Assembly (NCBI RefSeq): GCF_000384295.1
Contig: NZ_KB913037.1
Span: 9,313,508 to 9,377,507 of the forward strand
Reading direction: 5' to 3'
DNA: 64,000 bases
From: Amycolatopsis balhimycina FH 1894
GTDB taxonomy: Bacteria; Actinomycetota; Actinomycetes; Mycobacteriales; Pseudonocardiaceae
How positions within the stretch are numbered: the stretch's first letter is position 1; every line of letters begins with the position of its first letter. A program made the translations under genes and the position numbers. The notes beneath the pieces were generated by a model. It was given only the letters and a program-made list of their open reading frames with translations, was not told the origin of the DNA and ran no database searches. Shown here piece by piece: positions 51,211-59,900 of the stretch.

Positions 51211-51680
51211 GTGATCGGCCAGAACGGGAAGTCTATGCCGAACAAACGAGCGGTATCGGCGGGTAAACTGTGCGCTTCGAGCACTTGGGTTGTTCACCGT
51301 TCGGACGATTGACAAGCACGTTTTGGCGTTTTTTCACGTTGTTTCAGGGGGTGTCCGGCGGGTGCGAATGGCGTAACTGGGAGGATGTTGAGCGTTTGAC
51401 CAGCGATTTTGACGTAACGCGGGCAAGGTCGGCTCAAGATCGTTTCGTAAGTGACTTAATTGGGCTGGAGTGTCACCAAGGTGGGGTGGCGAAGCTGCGG
51501 TAACCGGATTGATGGTGACGTCGAACACGCGGAGAATCGACGTCCGGCTCAGGCCGTGGTCGGCGGCCGCGGCCTGACCGGCCCGGTCGCGTACGCGACG
51601 ACGACCCAGCTGGTGTTCATGTCTCGTGTACGCCACCGTGGGCCTGGCGGAACCGTCCAGGGGTGGTACCGGTGTGGCGG
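51211..51680. other. A/T-richer intergenic stretch without a convincing gene
   Basis: Base composition drops noticeably here (runs such as GTTTTGGCGTTTTTT near 51320). Short open frames exist on both strands, but none shows coding bias, a ribosome site or a recognisable fold. It probably holds regulatory DNA for the operon plus decayed sequence bordering the gene fragments that follow. Confidence 0.4.
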
Positions 51681-51803
51681 GGCCTCCAGAACGACCCGGC
51701 CGTCGATGACGCGTTTGACGGGCCGGCCGGTGGCGGCGAGGCAGGCGCGGCTGAGGGTCTTGACGGAGTACCCGAATCGCGCGGCGTAGTCCGGCGAGCC
51801 GGG
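51681..51803 (-). pseudogene. fragment of an AraC-type DNA-binding domain
   Basis: About 40 residues read SPDYAARFGYSVKTLSRACL, then AATGRPVKRVIDGRVVLEA. This is the characteristic helix-turn-helix half of AraC/XylS regulators. The frame continues on both sides with sequence unlike any regulator, and the second HTH (normally following KRLL) is missing. It is a broken remnant. Confidence 0.55.
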
Positions 51804-51811
51804 TGGTCTGG

Positions 51812-51930
51812 TAGGACCGCTCCACGGCGGTCGTCGACCGGTTCGTGCGACCGGACTACATCCAGCACAACCCACTCGCCCCGACGGCACCGCGGCGCTC
51901 AAGAACCTCGGCACGGCGGCCGCGGCGTTC
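51812..51930 (+). pseudogene. fragment of a SnoaL-like polyketide cyclase/isomerase gene
   Basis: DRSTAVVDRFVRPDYIQHNP and LAP are followed after a one-base frame change by DGTAALKNLGTAAAAFLQ. Together they match the start of SnoaL-like NTF2-fold proteins (Y-I-Q-H-N-P-x3-DG). An in-frame stop precedes the segment and the rest of the domain is absent. It is a decayed fragment adjoining the nitrilase-like gene end. Confidence 0.5.
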
Positions 51931-51939
51931 CTGCAGCGC

Positions 51940-52791
51940 TTACAGCGGACTGAACCGCTTCGGCCGCCGTGCGGAATAGGCCTCCGGTCGTCGTTCCCCG
52001 AGATGGTCGCGAGCCCGCCGGGCGGTGGTGATCTCCGCATCGACGTCCACTTCGGCGACGACGAGGGCGGGCCGCGATCCGGTCCGGGCGCGGGTGGTGC
52101 CGTCCGGGCCGACCACCTTCGCCAGGCCGAGGAAGCGTGTTCCGTGCATGACACCGGCCTGGTTCGCCGAAGCGAGCACCACCTGGTTCTCCACCGCCCG
52201 CACGCAGTCGTACACATCGAACAGCCGGGCCTGGCGGTCCCGCGTGAGCGTCGGCGCCCGGCTGCTCGTCGCCCACGAACACAGGCACGCGATGATGCTC
52301 GCGCCGTCGAGGGCGAGGCCGCGGGCGGGTTCGGGGACCGCCTTCTCGTAGTCGAGCAGCATGCCCAGCCGGCCGGCCGGGGTGTCGAACGCGGTGAATT
52401 CGCTGCCCGGCTCCTGGAGGAGCGCCTCGGCCGCGGACAGGTACACCTTGCGGTGCCGGCCGAGCAAGCCGTCGCCGGTCACGCACGCCGCTGCCGAATA
52501 CCGCTCGCCGCCCTCGCCCGCTTCGGTGTAGCCGAAGCACACCACCAGTTCCGCGGCCAGGTTCGCGACTTCACGCACCTCCGGGCCGTCCGGGGCGAGT
52601 GCCGGCGGCAGGTGCTCGGGATCCGCCCGGCCGAAGTCGGCGAAGGAGCCGCCGAGCGTGCCGTCCGGCAGCACCAGCACCGCGGCGCCCGCCCCGCGGG
52701 CTTCTTCGGCCAGCGCGGCGACACGGCTGAGGTCGAACGTGAGGTCGCGGCCGAAGTGCGCCGCGGCCGTCGCGATCCGGGTGAGTCCCAT
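51940..52791 (-). CDS. nitrilase-fold protein with replaced catalytic residues
   Basis: This 283-aa protein has the carbon-nitrogen hydrolase fold and the conserved lysine (GRHRKVYL, K115). The catalytic Glu position reads Asp (VLPDGTLGG, D43). The nucleophile Cys position reads Asp (LGMLLDYEKAVPEPARGLAL, D147, where active enzymes have ICYD-x3-PE). The surrounding sequence is otherwise well conserved, with GASIIACLCSW and VENQVVLASANQ. It may be a non-hydrolytic binding protein or have changed chemistry. It lies beside gene fragments and close to the acyl operon but is separated from it by about 900 bases. Confidence 0.85.
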   Translation of the reverse strand: MGLTRIATAAAHFGRDLTFDLSRVAALAEEARGAGAAVLVLPDGTLGGSFADFGRADPEHLPPALAPDGPEVREVANLAAELVVCFGYTEAGEGGERYSAAACVTGDGLLGRHRKVYLSAAEALLQEPGSEFTAFDTPAGRLGMLLDYEKAVPEPARGLALDGASIIACLCSWATSSRAPTLTRDRQARLFDVYDCVRAVENQVVLASANQAGVMHGTRFLGLAKVVGPDGTTRARTGSRPALVVAEVDVDAEITTARRARDHLGERRPEAYSARRPKRFSPL

Positions 52792-52800
52792 CCGCTCCTC

Positions 52801-53676
52801 CTAGTCTGTCTTGGCGGCGCGTCTCAACGCCCATCGGCGGAAAAGCTGTGTCCCGACGAGGGTCACGAGCAGACCCGCGAGCAGCGTCGAACGGCCGATA
52901 CCGCCGTGGGAAGCGGCCGGCAGAGCTTGCGCGGAGCCGGTTGCCTGGCCGCCGAGCCCCTGCATCCTCGCGTCGACCGCGGGCACCTGGGGCACCGCCG
53001 CGGGCCCGTAGTCGTAGGCGACCCGGTCCGGCGGGATGCCGGGTCCGGGGATCCCGCCCGGTCCGACGGCGCCGGGGAACTGTGCCCCGAGCACCGCTTC
53101 GGGCAGGCCCGGGCTGGTGACCGTCGGGCCGGTCGCCGCCGGGGCGGCCGGCGCCGTCGCCGGCGGGGTGCCGCCGGTGGCCGGTGGCCGGTGGCCGCCG
53201 GACGGCGGGGACGACGGAGGCGCCGGGGCGGGCACGGGCGTGCCGGGTTTCGTCCTGACCCCGCAGTTCGCGCCCAGCATCGCGCGCACCGTCGGGGAAA
53301 GCGCGTCGACAACAGGAGCCAGGAGCGAGATCCGGCGCAGCTCGCCCAGCACGGCGTCGGCCACGGCGCTGCCCGGGATCAGGCCGTCGGCCGCGCCGAT
53401 CGAGCCGAGCGTGATCGGCGGCAGCGCCTGCCAGATCCCGGTGAAGGCCGGCCGGAGGACGTTGAGCGGGTCCAGCGGGGCCAGCGCCGCGAGGAGCTGG
53501 GGGGCCACGGCCGCGGGTTTGAGCGACACGAGCTGGCCCGGCTCACCCTGCACGGTCACCGCGCAGCTGTCGAGCACCACCGGCTGTGCCGCCGCGGACG
53601 GAGACGCGGTGGCGGTGGCCAGCGCCGCCGACACCGCCGTGGCCGCGAGAACGCGCCGCACACTGGGGAATTCCAT
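52801..53676 (-). CDS. secreted Pro/Ala/Gly-rich cell-surface protein
   Basis: This 291-aa protein has a signal peptide (residues 1-30, ending SAAAQP) and a mature domain with two cysteines (VVLDSCAVTV and GANCGVRT). A long Pro/Thr/Gly linker covers about residues 140-240. The C-terminus is a hydrophobic helix (TLLAGLLVTLVGTQLFRRWA) with basic residues, like a cell-wall or membrane anchor. No family is recognised. It is coupled, with a five-base gap, to the MmpS-like gene upstream. Confidence 0.75.
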   Translation of the reverse strand: MEFPSVRRVLAATAVSAALATATASPSAAAQPVVLDSCAVTVQGEPGQLVSLKPAAVAPQLLAALAPLDPLNVLRPAFTGIWQALPPITLGSIGAADGLIPGSAVADAVLGELRRISLLAPVVDALSPTVRAMLGANCGVRTKPGTPVPAPAPPSSPPSGGHRPPATGGTPPATAPAAPAATGPTVTSPGLPEAVLGAQFPGAVGPGGIPGPGIPPDRVAYDYGPAAVPQVPAVDARMQGLGGQATGSAQALPAASHGGIGRSTLLAGLLVTLVGTQLFRRWALRRAAKTD

Positions 53677-53681
53677 CACGG

Positions 53682-54185
53682 CTACCTCGAGGACGGGCGG
53701 ATCACGGAGGAACAGGAGACCTGGGTGCCCGGCCCGTGCGACGAGGCCTGGTGCACCACGTTGCCGTCGACGCTGACCGTGCAGCCGATCGAATCCGCGT
53801 TCTCGTTGTTGGCGGCCAGCACCTGGACGACGCCGAGCCCGGGACCGACCTTGAGCGTGAACTCCTTGCGCCACGGCAGATCCCCGTTCACGACGGTCTC
53901 GGTGCCGTTCACGCCGTCGATCACGTACTTGATCTCCGGAGATTTGCCGGAACCGGTCACGGTGTAGACGACCTGGTGCTCGGTCGTGGGCAGCTTGACC
54001 TGGTCCCACCCGGCCGGTTCGGCCGGGGTGAACACCTCGGTCGCGATGACCACGGCGACCGCCACCGTGGCCGCGCCGAGTACCCAGGGCAGCCACCACG
54101 TGCGCTGCGCCAGCCGGAACGTCCTGCTCCGCGGCACCGGGGACGGTTTTCCGTCCGGTTTCGGTTTCGCCGTTCCCGTGGTCAT
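53682..54185 (-). CDS. MmpS-like membrane protein
   Basis: This 167-aa protein starts at an ATG with AAGGAG upstream. After a cytoplasmic basic segment it has one transmembrane helix (WWLPWVLGAATVAVAVVIAT). An extracellular beta-sandwich follows with QVVYTVTGSGKSPEIKYVID and two cysteines (IGCTVSV, QVSCSSV), as in MmpS-type accessory proteins. No MmpL partner is adjacent, so it may act alone or with a remote transporter. It forms an operon with the secreted Pro-rich protein. Confidence 0.8.
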   Translation of the reverse strand: MTTGTAKPKPDGKPSPVPRSRTFRLAQRTWWLPWVLGAATVAVAVVIATEVFTPAEPAGWDQVKLPTTEHQVVYTVTGSGKSPEIKYVIDGVNGTETVVNGDLPWRKEFTLKVGPGLGVVQVLAANNENADSIGCTVSVDGNVVHQASSHGPGTQVSCSSVIRPSSR

Positions 54186-54532
54186 GGCCGGCTCCTTCGG
54201 CAGGCGGAAACGATCATGGATGGCTCTCACTTTCTTGGCGTCTTCTCAGGTGCTCGGCACGGTGATATGGGAAGGTCGGAAGACGAAAGGCGCGGGCTTC
54301 CTGGCGCCTCGATGGCGACATAGTGACACGCCGCCGGTTGTTCTGGCCAGTGTCCGCCGAATGGGCTCAGCGTGGCCGGGACCTCGGCGTTAACCTGCCG
54401 GAAACGACTGCCGCGCAGCGAAATGGCGAGAGATTTTCGCTGCTCAGAGGCCTGTTCGGGGTAGCGCGACGCTCGGCCGGGTGGGCTACTTCGCGGAGCC
54501 GTTGTGGGGTGGGCGGTAATTCGCTTCCGGGT
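54186..54532. other. intergenic region upstream of the copper-type secreted gene set
   Basis: This first part of an 870-base spacer between the MmpS-like gene and the large cupredoxin protein shows no convincing coding frame. It should carry the MmpS-operon promoter on the minus strand. The structured element at 54533-54643 follows, and the remainder to 55059 likewise shows no gene. Confidence 0.4.
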
Positions 54533-54643
54533 CAAATAGGTGCCAGGCCGCCGCGTGCCCGGTCGGCCGACAGAAATGTCATGATCAGCGTGGACCGCGT
54601 TCCGCGCGGCTCGATCGTCACTTCGGGCCGTGGCACCTATTTG
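54533..54643. repeat. long inverted repeat element (stem-loop of about 111 bases)
   Basis: CAAATAGGTGCCA at 54533-54545 is perfectly complementary to TGGCACCTATTTG at 54631-54643. The pairing extends inward with GGCC/GGCC across one bulged base, giving 17 base pairs in all around an 82-base centre. It could be a structured non-coding RNA, a leader element or a short MITE-like insertion. No target duplication is visible. Confidence 0.5.
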
Positions 54644-55059
54644 CATTGCCGGTCATTCTTCTGCCTACTCGGAAAATTACGTCTTTCACTGCGGAAACAA
54701 GTTGTGAACGGCTCTTGGTAATCCACAGTTAACAGTGCCGAGAAGCGTTGTACACACGCCGCAGCCCTAATTGTGGCTCCACGTCCACGGCGTTCGGTCG
54801 ATCGGTGAGGACCAGATGGCGCAGCAGCCACGCGGACGGGGAACACCGGAAAGGCCCATTCGCGGCCGGGCTCCGCCGAAGTAGCCCGTGCTCCGCGACT
54901 CCTCTCATCCGGGTGGCCGGACCCGGGTGCGGTATTCGCGCGGCCAGTCCAATTCCCCCCAAGCCCAAGAACAGTGCAGCACCGAAGCCACCAAGGATCC
55001 CCGCCCCGATCGGGAACCCCGGGTGGCCGGCGCTGCCCCTGCGAAGAGAAGGGAAAACG

Positions 55060-57891
55060 ATGCGTCCATCGCATCCGTTGCGCAGGTTCTCCTCCGGCGG
55101 GCTCCGGCGTCGCCGCCGAGCCTCACGGGCCATGGTCCTGGCGACGACCGTGGTCCTGAGCACCCTCGGTGTCGTGTTCACCGGGCCGGCTCCGGCGTCG
55201 GCGGCCACGACCAACGTCCAGCAGAAGAACCTCAGCTTCGACCCCGCCGACATCTCCATCGCCGTCGGCGACACCGTCACCTGGACCAACACCGAAACCG
55301 ACGGCACCACGCACAGCGTGGTGCAGTCCGGCGGCGGCGAGATCAACTCGCCGGACATGCCGCCGGGAGCCTCGTTCTCGCACACCTTCGGCAGCCCCGG
55401 CACGGTGAACATCACCTGCCGGTTCCACCCCGACATGTTCATGTCGGTGCACGTCGGCAACGGCACGCCGCCGACCACGACCGCACCGCCGACGACCACG
55501 GCGCCGCCCACCACGACGGCCCCGCCGACGACGACCGCCCCGCCGACCACCACGGTCCCGCCCACCACGACAGCGCCACCGGGCACGACGGTGCCGCCGT
55601 CGAGCGGAACCCCCGCGCCGACGACGACCACCGGCCCCGGCGGGTCGCCGATCGGTGTCGGTCCGCTGCCGGTCAGCTTCCGGCTCACCGACGACAACGG
55701 GTCCTGGTACAACACGAACCTGAACCTGTTCGGCACCAAGTCCCTGGCCGTGGCGGAGCTGCCCCGGCTCAACCTGGGCAAGGTGCTCGGCCTCCTGCCG
55801 TCGCTCGATCTGTCCAAACTGCCGTTGCTGGGCAACGGCGCGCTGGATGGGACGAGTGCGAACAACCTGCTCGGCGGGGCCGTCTCGCAGCTGAGCAAGC
55901 TGCTGCCGAGCGGCAGCTCCACGCCCGACGTCGGCAACCTCGGCGTCGACCCGGCCCAGCTGCTCAACATCGGTGCGTTGCGCAGTGCGGTCGGGCAGAT
56001 CCTGCCGTCCGGCGACGCACGGGCCGCGCGGGCGAACAGCCTGCTCGACCAGTTCCAGCAGCAGGTCGCGGCGCAACCGGCGAACGCGCCGGTGTCGCTG
56101 GACAAGCTGCCGGTCGGGGTGGACCTGATGAACCTGCTCGACGAGCTGAAGAAGTGGGCCAGCAACGACATCACGCTGCCGGTCACGGTCAACTTCGGGG
56201 TGGGCCAGCCCTCCGCGGCGTCCGCGCACACCGCGACCAGCCTGATCTGGCCGGACGGGGCGAAGGGCTTCCCGTACGACCAGGGTGGCGCCTTCGTCGG
56301 CAACCAGACCGTCCAGCTCACCGAGCCCGGCCTGTACGCCTTCCAGTGCAAGATCCACCCGTACATGCTCGGCGCCGTCGTGGTCGACGACCCGCTCACC
56401 CCGGGCCTGGACTTCGGCAAGAAGCTGCACGTCAACAGCCGCAACCTGCTGGTGCCGTCCAACGCGGACATCATCACGCAGCTGGTGACGAAGTTCTTCA
56501 ACATCACCGCGCCGGGCAACTGGCAGAACTACAGTGCCACGCAGGAAACGGAGTGGAACCCGTCGGACTACCCGCCGGCGCCCATCCTGACCTACGACGA
56601 GGCGGGCAACCCGCAGCTCATCCCACTGCTCAGCCTGTACCTCAAGGAACACCAGGGCGTGCCGAAGAAACTCGCGGCCGCCAACAAGAAACCGGCGGTG
56701 CCCGGCGTCGGCGAGGTCTGGGTCGACACCGAGATGGAGACCACGGCGGGCAAGACCAAGCCGGGGACCGCGACGCGGGTGAACGTGCAGAACTGGGACG
56801 TCGAACGGAAGGTCGCGCTGCCCCAGGTCAACATGAACAACCCGCACAACATGTGGACCGACAAGGACGAGAAGGTCATCTACCAGACCGAATGGTTCAG
56901 CAACAAGCTGGACGTCTTCGACCGGGCCAGTGGTGCGTTCATCAGGCAGATCGAAGTCGGCCCCGACCCGTCACACGTGATGAGCCGGACCGACACCGGG
57001 CAGCTGCACGTCGCGCTCAACGGCGGCGGGGCGGTGATGGAGCTGTCGCCGGACGCCACGAAGATCGACCGGCGCATCCCGGTCCAGCTACCGGGGGAGA
57101 AGATCGCCCATCCGCACGCGCACTGGATGACCGGGGACGGGTCGACGATGATCACGCCCAACGTCAACCTGTACAACGCCACGGTCGTCGACATCCCGAG
57201 CGGGCAGATCCGGCACGAGCAGACCGGCGAACTGCCGATCGCCTCGGGCATGACACCGGACGGCTCGAAGGCGTACGAGGCCGACTTCTCCGGTGCCACG
57301 GTTTCGTGCATCTCGCTGAAGGCCGACGCCTGTGTCAGTGACGCGGGGGCGAAGCAGCACTACAAGAAGATCGACCTGTGGGCCAACTACGATCCCGTCA
57401 AGGGCCCGTCCGGGGACTGGGGTGGTCTGGACATCCAGATCCCCGTGGCGCCGGACAACTCCGCGGTGCTGGTGGCGAACACGCTGACCAACAACATCAC
57501 GGTGATCGACCCGAAGACGGACAAGATCGTCAAGTGGCTGCCCTGTGACTCCGGCTGTCATGGCATCAACTACGGGGCGAAGAAGGGCGGAGGCTACTAC
57601 GCCTACGTCTCCAGCAAGTTCTCGAACGCGATGTCCGTGGTGGACCCCGACCCGAACGGCGACGGCAACCCGGCCGACGCCGCCGTGGTCGGGCGGATGG
57701 TGCTGACCGCCGGTCCGAACACCGCGACCGACGACAAGGTCACCGGATACGCGGGCATGGGCGGCATGGGTGTGCTTCCGATCCCGCTCGCCTACGAGGG
57801 CTGGGTGCAGCAGGCGCCGGGCAACGCGGTCAACGACCAGTTGACCTGCCGGCAGCGTAACCCGGTCGCCTTCGCGACCGTGTGCAAGTAG
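55060..57891 (+). CDS. secreted protein with two cupredoxin domains and a beta-propeller
   Basis: This 943-aa protein starts at an ATG after AGAGAAGGG. A signal peptide (about residues 1-50) precedes a plastocyanin-like domain with type 1 copper ligands (THSV His, then CRFHPDMFM Cys, His and Met). A PPTTTA repeat linker spans residues 137-180. A second cupredoxin domain near residues 385-447 has HTATSLIWP and CKIHPYMLG as ligands. The last 380 residues look like a YVTN/seven-bladed propeller (TGQLHVALNGGGAVMELSPD). It is probably a surface copper or redox protein. Genes that follow encode copper oxidase and transport proteins. Confidence 0.85.
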   Translation: MRPSHPLRRFSSGGLRRRRRASRAMVLATTVVLSTLGVVFTGPAPASAATTNVQQKNLSFDPADISIAVGDTVTWTNTETDGTTHSVVQSGGGEINSPDMPPGASFSHTFGSPGTVNITCRFHPDMFMSVHVGNGTPPTTTAPPTTTAPPTTTAPPTTTAPPTTTVPPTTTAPPGTTVPPSSGTPAPTTTTGPGGSPIGVGPLPVSFRLTDDNGSWYNTNLNLFGTKSLAVAELPRLNLGKVLGLLPSLDLSKLPLLGNGALDGTSANNLLGGAVSQLSKLLPSGSSTPDVGNLGVDPAQLLNIGALRSAVGQILPSGDARAARANSLLDQFQQQVAAQPANAPVSLDKLPVGVDLMNLLDELKKWASNDITLPVTVNFGVGQPSAASAHTATSLIWPDGAKGFPYDQGGAFVGNQTVQLTEPGLYAFQCKIHPYMLGAVVVDDPLTPGLDFGKKLHVNSRNLLVPSNADIITQLVTKFFNITAPGNWQNYSATQETEWNPSDYPPAPILTYDEAGNPQLIPLLSLYLKEHQGVPKKLAAANKKPAVPGVGEVWVDTEMETTAGKTKPGTATRVNVQNWDVERKVALPQVNMNNPHNMWTDKDEKVIYQTEWFSNKLDVFDRASGAFIRQIEVGPDPSHVMSRTDTGQLHVALNGGGAVMELSPDATKIDRRIPVQLPGEKIAHPHAHWMTGDGSTMITPNVNLYNATVVDIPSGQIRHEQTGELPIASGMTPDGSKAYEADFSGATVSCISLKADACVSDAGAKQHYKKIDLWANYDPVKGPSGDWGGLDIQIPVAPDNSAVLVANTLTNNITVIDPKTDKIVKWLPCDSGCHGINYGAKKGGGYYAYVSSKFSNAMSVVDPDPNGDGNPADAAVVGRMVLTAGPNTATDDKVTGYAGMGGMGVLPIPLAYEGWVQQAPGNAVNDQLTCRQRNPVAFATVCK
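55468..55599 (+). repeat. PPTTTA hexapeptide coding repeats
   Basis: Seven 18-base units encoding PPTTTA or close variants (PPTTTV, PPGTTV) form the linker between the first cupredoxin domain and the rest of the protein. Codon choice varies between units, so the array is maintained at protein level. A glycosylatable flexible wall-spanning linker is the likely function. Confidence 0.85.
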
Positions 57892-57978
57892 CAGGACACC
57901 CGAAGAGGTCCGGGGGCGGCGCACCGCGTCGTCCCCGGCCCTTCCTCGCCCGTTTCTTCCCACGCAGAAGGGAATTCG

Positions 57979-59079
57979 ATGCCTTTTCCACAACGGCCGG
58001 GCGCGGCCATCGCCCGGAGACTCCGGGCGCCGCACAGCCGGGTCCTGCGGTTCGTCGTGCTCGGCTCGGTCGTCGGGCTGACCGCGGCCGCGGCCGTCGG
58101 CCCGGTGCGGTCCGCGGTGAGCGCCGCGGAACCGGTGAACGTCGAGCAGGCCGCGGTCACGCAGCTGCTGCAACGTCCGCTGGGGACGGCGTTCGGCCAG
58201 CAGTCGCAGGCCGAGGCCGACCTCGGCGACGGCACCACGCTCGCGGCCTGGGAGCTCAAGAACGGGGTCAAGGAGTTCCACCTGACCGCCGCGCCGCTGA
58301 CCTGGGAGACCGAGCCCGGCCGCACCAAGCAGGCGCTGGCGTTCAACGGGCACGTTCCGGGGCCGGTCATCCGGGTCAACCAGGGCGACAAGGTCCGGAT
58401 CGTGGTCAAGAACGACATGGCGAAGCCGACCGCGGTGCACTGGCACGGCATGGAGCTGCCGAACGACCAGGACGGCGTGCCGATGCTGACCCAGCCGGAC
58501 ATCGAGCCGGGCCAGAGCTTCACCTACGAGTGGACGGCGGTGTCGACCGGCACCCACTGGTACCACTCGCACGAGGACGGCGACCAGGAAGGCCGCGGCC
58601 TCTACGGCGCGCTCGAGGTCGTGCCGACGCTCGGCGACATCCCGGCCGAGCGCGACGTCCGGATCATGACCGGCGACGGCCCGCTCGGGTTCGTCTTCAA
58701 CGGCAAGAGCTACCCGGCGACGACGTCGATCGCCGCGAAGGTCGGTGAGCGGGTGCACATCCGGCTGATCGGCACCGGACCGGAGATGTTCCACGCCATC
58801 CACATCCACGGCGGGTACTTCACCGTCGTGGCCCAGGACGGCCGCCCGCTCGCGGTCCCGCAGGAGATGGACACCGTGACCCTCGGGATCGGGCAGACGT
58901 TCGACCTGATCTGGGTCCCGGTCCGGACCGGGAAGTGGATGATCCACTGCCACGTCTTCTCCCACTCCGAGGTGTCGACGGGGATGACCGGCATGGTCAC
59001 CATCGCCGACGTCCACCCCGCCACCATCGGGCTGCCCGGTCTGCCGGGTGTCACCGAGTCCCCGTCGCAGCACAACTGA
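57979..59079 (+). CDS. secreted two-domain multicopper oxidase
   Basis: This 366-aa protein has a twin-arginine-like N-terminus (IARRLRAPHSRVLRFVVLGS) and all four copper-site motifs: HWHG (residues 154-157), HWYHSH (193-198), FHAIHIHGG, and MIHCHVFSHSEVSTGM. Only two cupredoxin domains are present, as in small laccases, which act as trimers. It oxidises phenols or cuprous ion with O2. It is the second gene of a copper-related series and probably co-expressed with the YcnI-like gene 14 bases downstream. Confidence 0.93.
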   Translation: MPFPQRPGAAIARRLRAPHSRVLRFVVLGSVVGLTAAAAVGPVRSAVSAAEPVNVEQAAVTQLLQRPLGTAFGQQSQAEADLGDGTTLAAWELKNGVKEFHLTAAPLTWETEPGRTKQALAFNGHVPGPVIRVNQGDKVRIVVKNDMAKPTAVHWHGMELPNDQDGVPMLTQPDIEPGQSFTYEWTAVSTGTHWYHSHEDGDQEGRGLYGALEVVPTLGDIPAERDVRIMTGDGPLGFVFNGKSYPATTSIAAKVGERVHIRLIGTGPEMFHAIHIHGGYFTVVAQDGRPLAVPQEMDTVTLGIGQTFDLIWVPVRTGKWMIHCHVFSHSEVSTGMTGMVTIADVHPATIGLPGLPGVTESPSQHN

Positions 59080-59093
59080 GCCCTGGAGCCGAC

Positions 59094-59819
59094 ATGTCCG
59101 TTTCCCGCACCACCGCCCGGCGGGCCGCCGCCGTTTCCGTGCTCGGCGTGGCCGGTGTGTTCCTCGTGCAGCCCGCCGCCTTCGCGCACGTCACGGTCAC
59201 CCCGGCGAACCCCGCCGCGCCCGGCGGCTACGCCCGGGTGGCCTTCACCGTCCCCAACGAAAAGCCGGGCGCTTCGACCGTGAAGCTCGAAGTGGTGCTG
59301 CCGCCCGACCACCCGCTCGCCTCGGTCTCGGTGCAGCCGGTGCCGGGCTGGACGGTGACCCCGCAGCGGTCCAAGCTGCCCCAGCCGGTGCAGACCGACG
59401 ACGGCCCGGTGACCGAGGCCGTCACCTCGATCGTGTGGCAGGGCGGGCAGGTGCAGCCCGGCCAGTTCCAGCAGTTCCTGGTCTCGCTGGGGCCGCTCCC
59501 GACGGACACCGACAAGCTGGTGTTCAAGGCCGTTCAGTCCTATTCGGACGGATCGGTGGTGCGCTGGATCGACGTGCCGGACGGCAGCGGTGCCGAGCCG
59601 GAACACCCCGCGCCGACGCTGTCGCTGACCGCCGCGCCCGCGCCGGCCGCCGCCGGGCCGGCGGCCGCCACGACCGACTCGACCGCGCGGGCGCTCGGCG
59701 GCGGTGGGCTCGCCTTCGCGATCGCCGCGTGCGGCTGGGCGTGGCAGTCGCGGCGGCGGGCGAAGCAGGAGCCCACCCGGCCTTCCCCGGTGGCGCGCAA
59801 GCCGAAGATCGGGGTCTGA
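59094..59819 (+). CDS. YcnI/DUF1775-type copper-binding exported protein
   Basis: This 241-aa protein has a signal peptide ending AAFAHVTVTP, so the mature protein starts with histidine, the known monohistidine brace copper ligand of YcnI. GWTVTPQRS supplies the conserved Trp. The barrel segments TSIVWQGGQVQPGQFQQFLV fit DUF1775. A C-terminal helix and basic tail anchor it to the membrane. It acts in copper acquisition, usually beside CopC/CopD, exactly as here. Confidence 0.92.
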   Translation: MSVSRTTARRAAAVSVLGVAGVFLVQPAAFAHVTVTPANPAAPGGYARVAFTVPNEKPGASTVKLEVVLPPDHPLASVSVQPVPGWTVTPQRSKLPQPVQTDDGPVTEAVTSIVWQGGQVQPGQFQQFLVSLGPLPTDTDKLVFKAVQSYSDGSVVRWIDVPDGSGAEPEHPAPTLSLTAAPAPAAAGPAAATTDSTARALGGGGLAFAIAACGWAWQSRRRAKQEPTRPSPVARKPKIGV

Positions 59820-59823
59820 AGCG

Positions 59824-59864
59824 GGCGGTGGCGCGGCCGACCGGTCCTCGGCCGTGCCACCGCC
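59824..59864 (+). terminator. strong stem-loop between copper genes
   Basis: A 17-base-pair stem (59824-59840 with 59848-59864, one G-U pair) and a 7-base loop lie between the YcnI-like and CopC-CopD genes. It should terminate or attenuate the upstream mRNA, so the two copper genes may be transcribed unequally. Confidence 0.65.
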
Positions 59865-59900
59865 TTCCCGCCCGTCCCCTCCGCCCGCGAAAGGAACCCC

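Noticed and set aside
51270..51503. 77-codon open frame in the A/T-richer spacer
   Set aside because: No coding bias, ribosome site or recognisable fold.
55468..55599. Possible CRISPR-like array
   Set aside because: The 18-base units have no spacers and encode a PPTTTA protein linker in frame.
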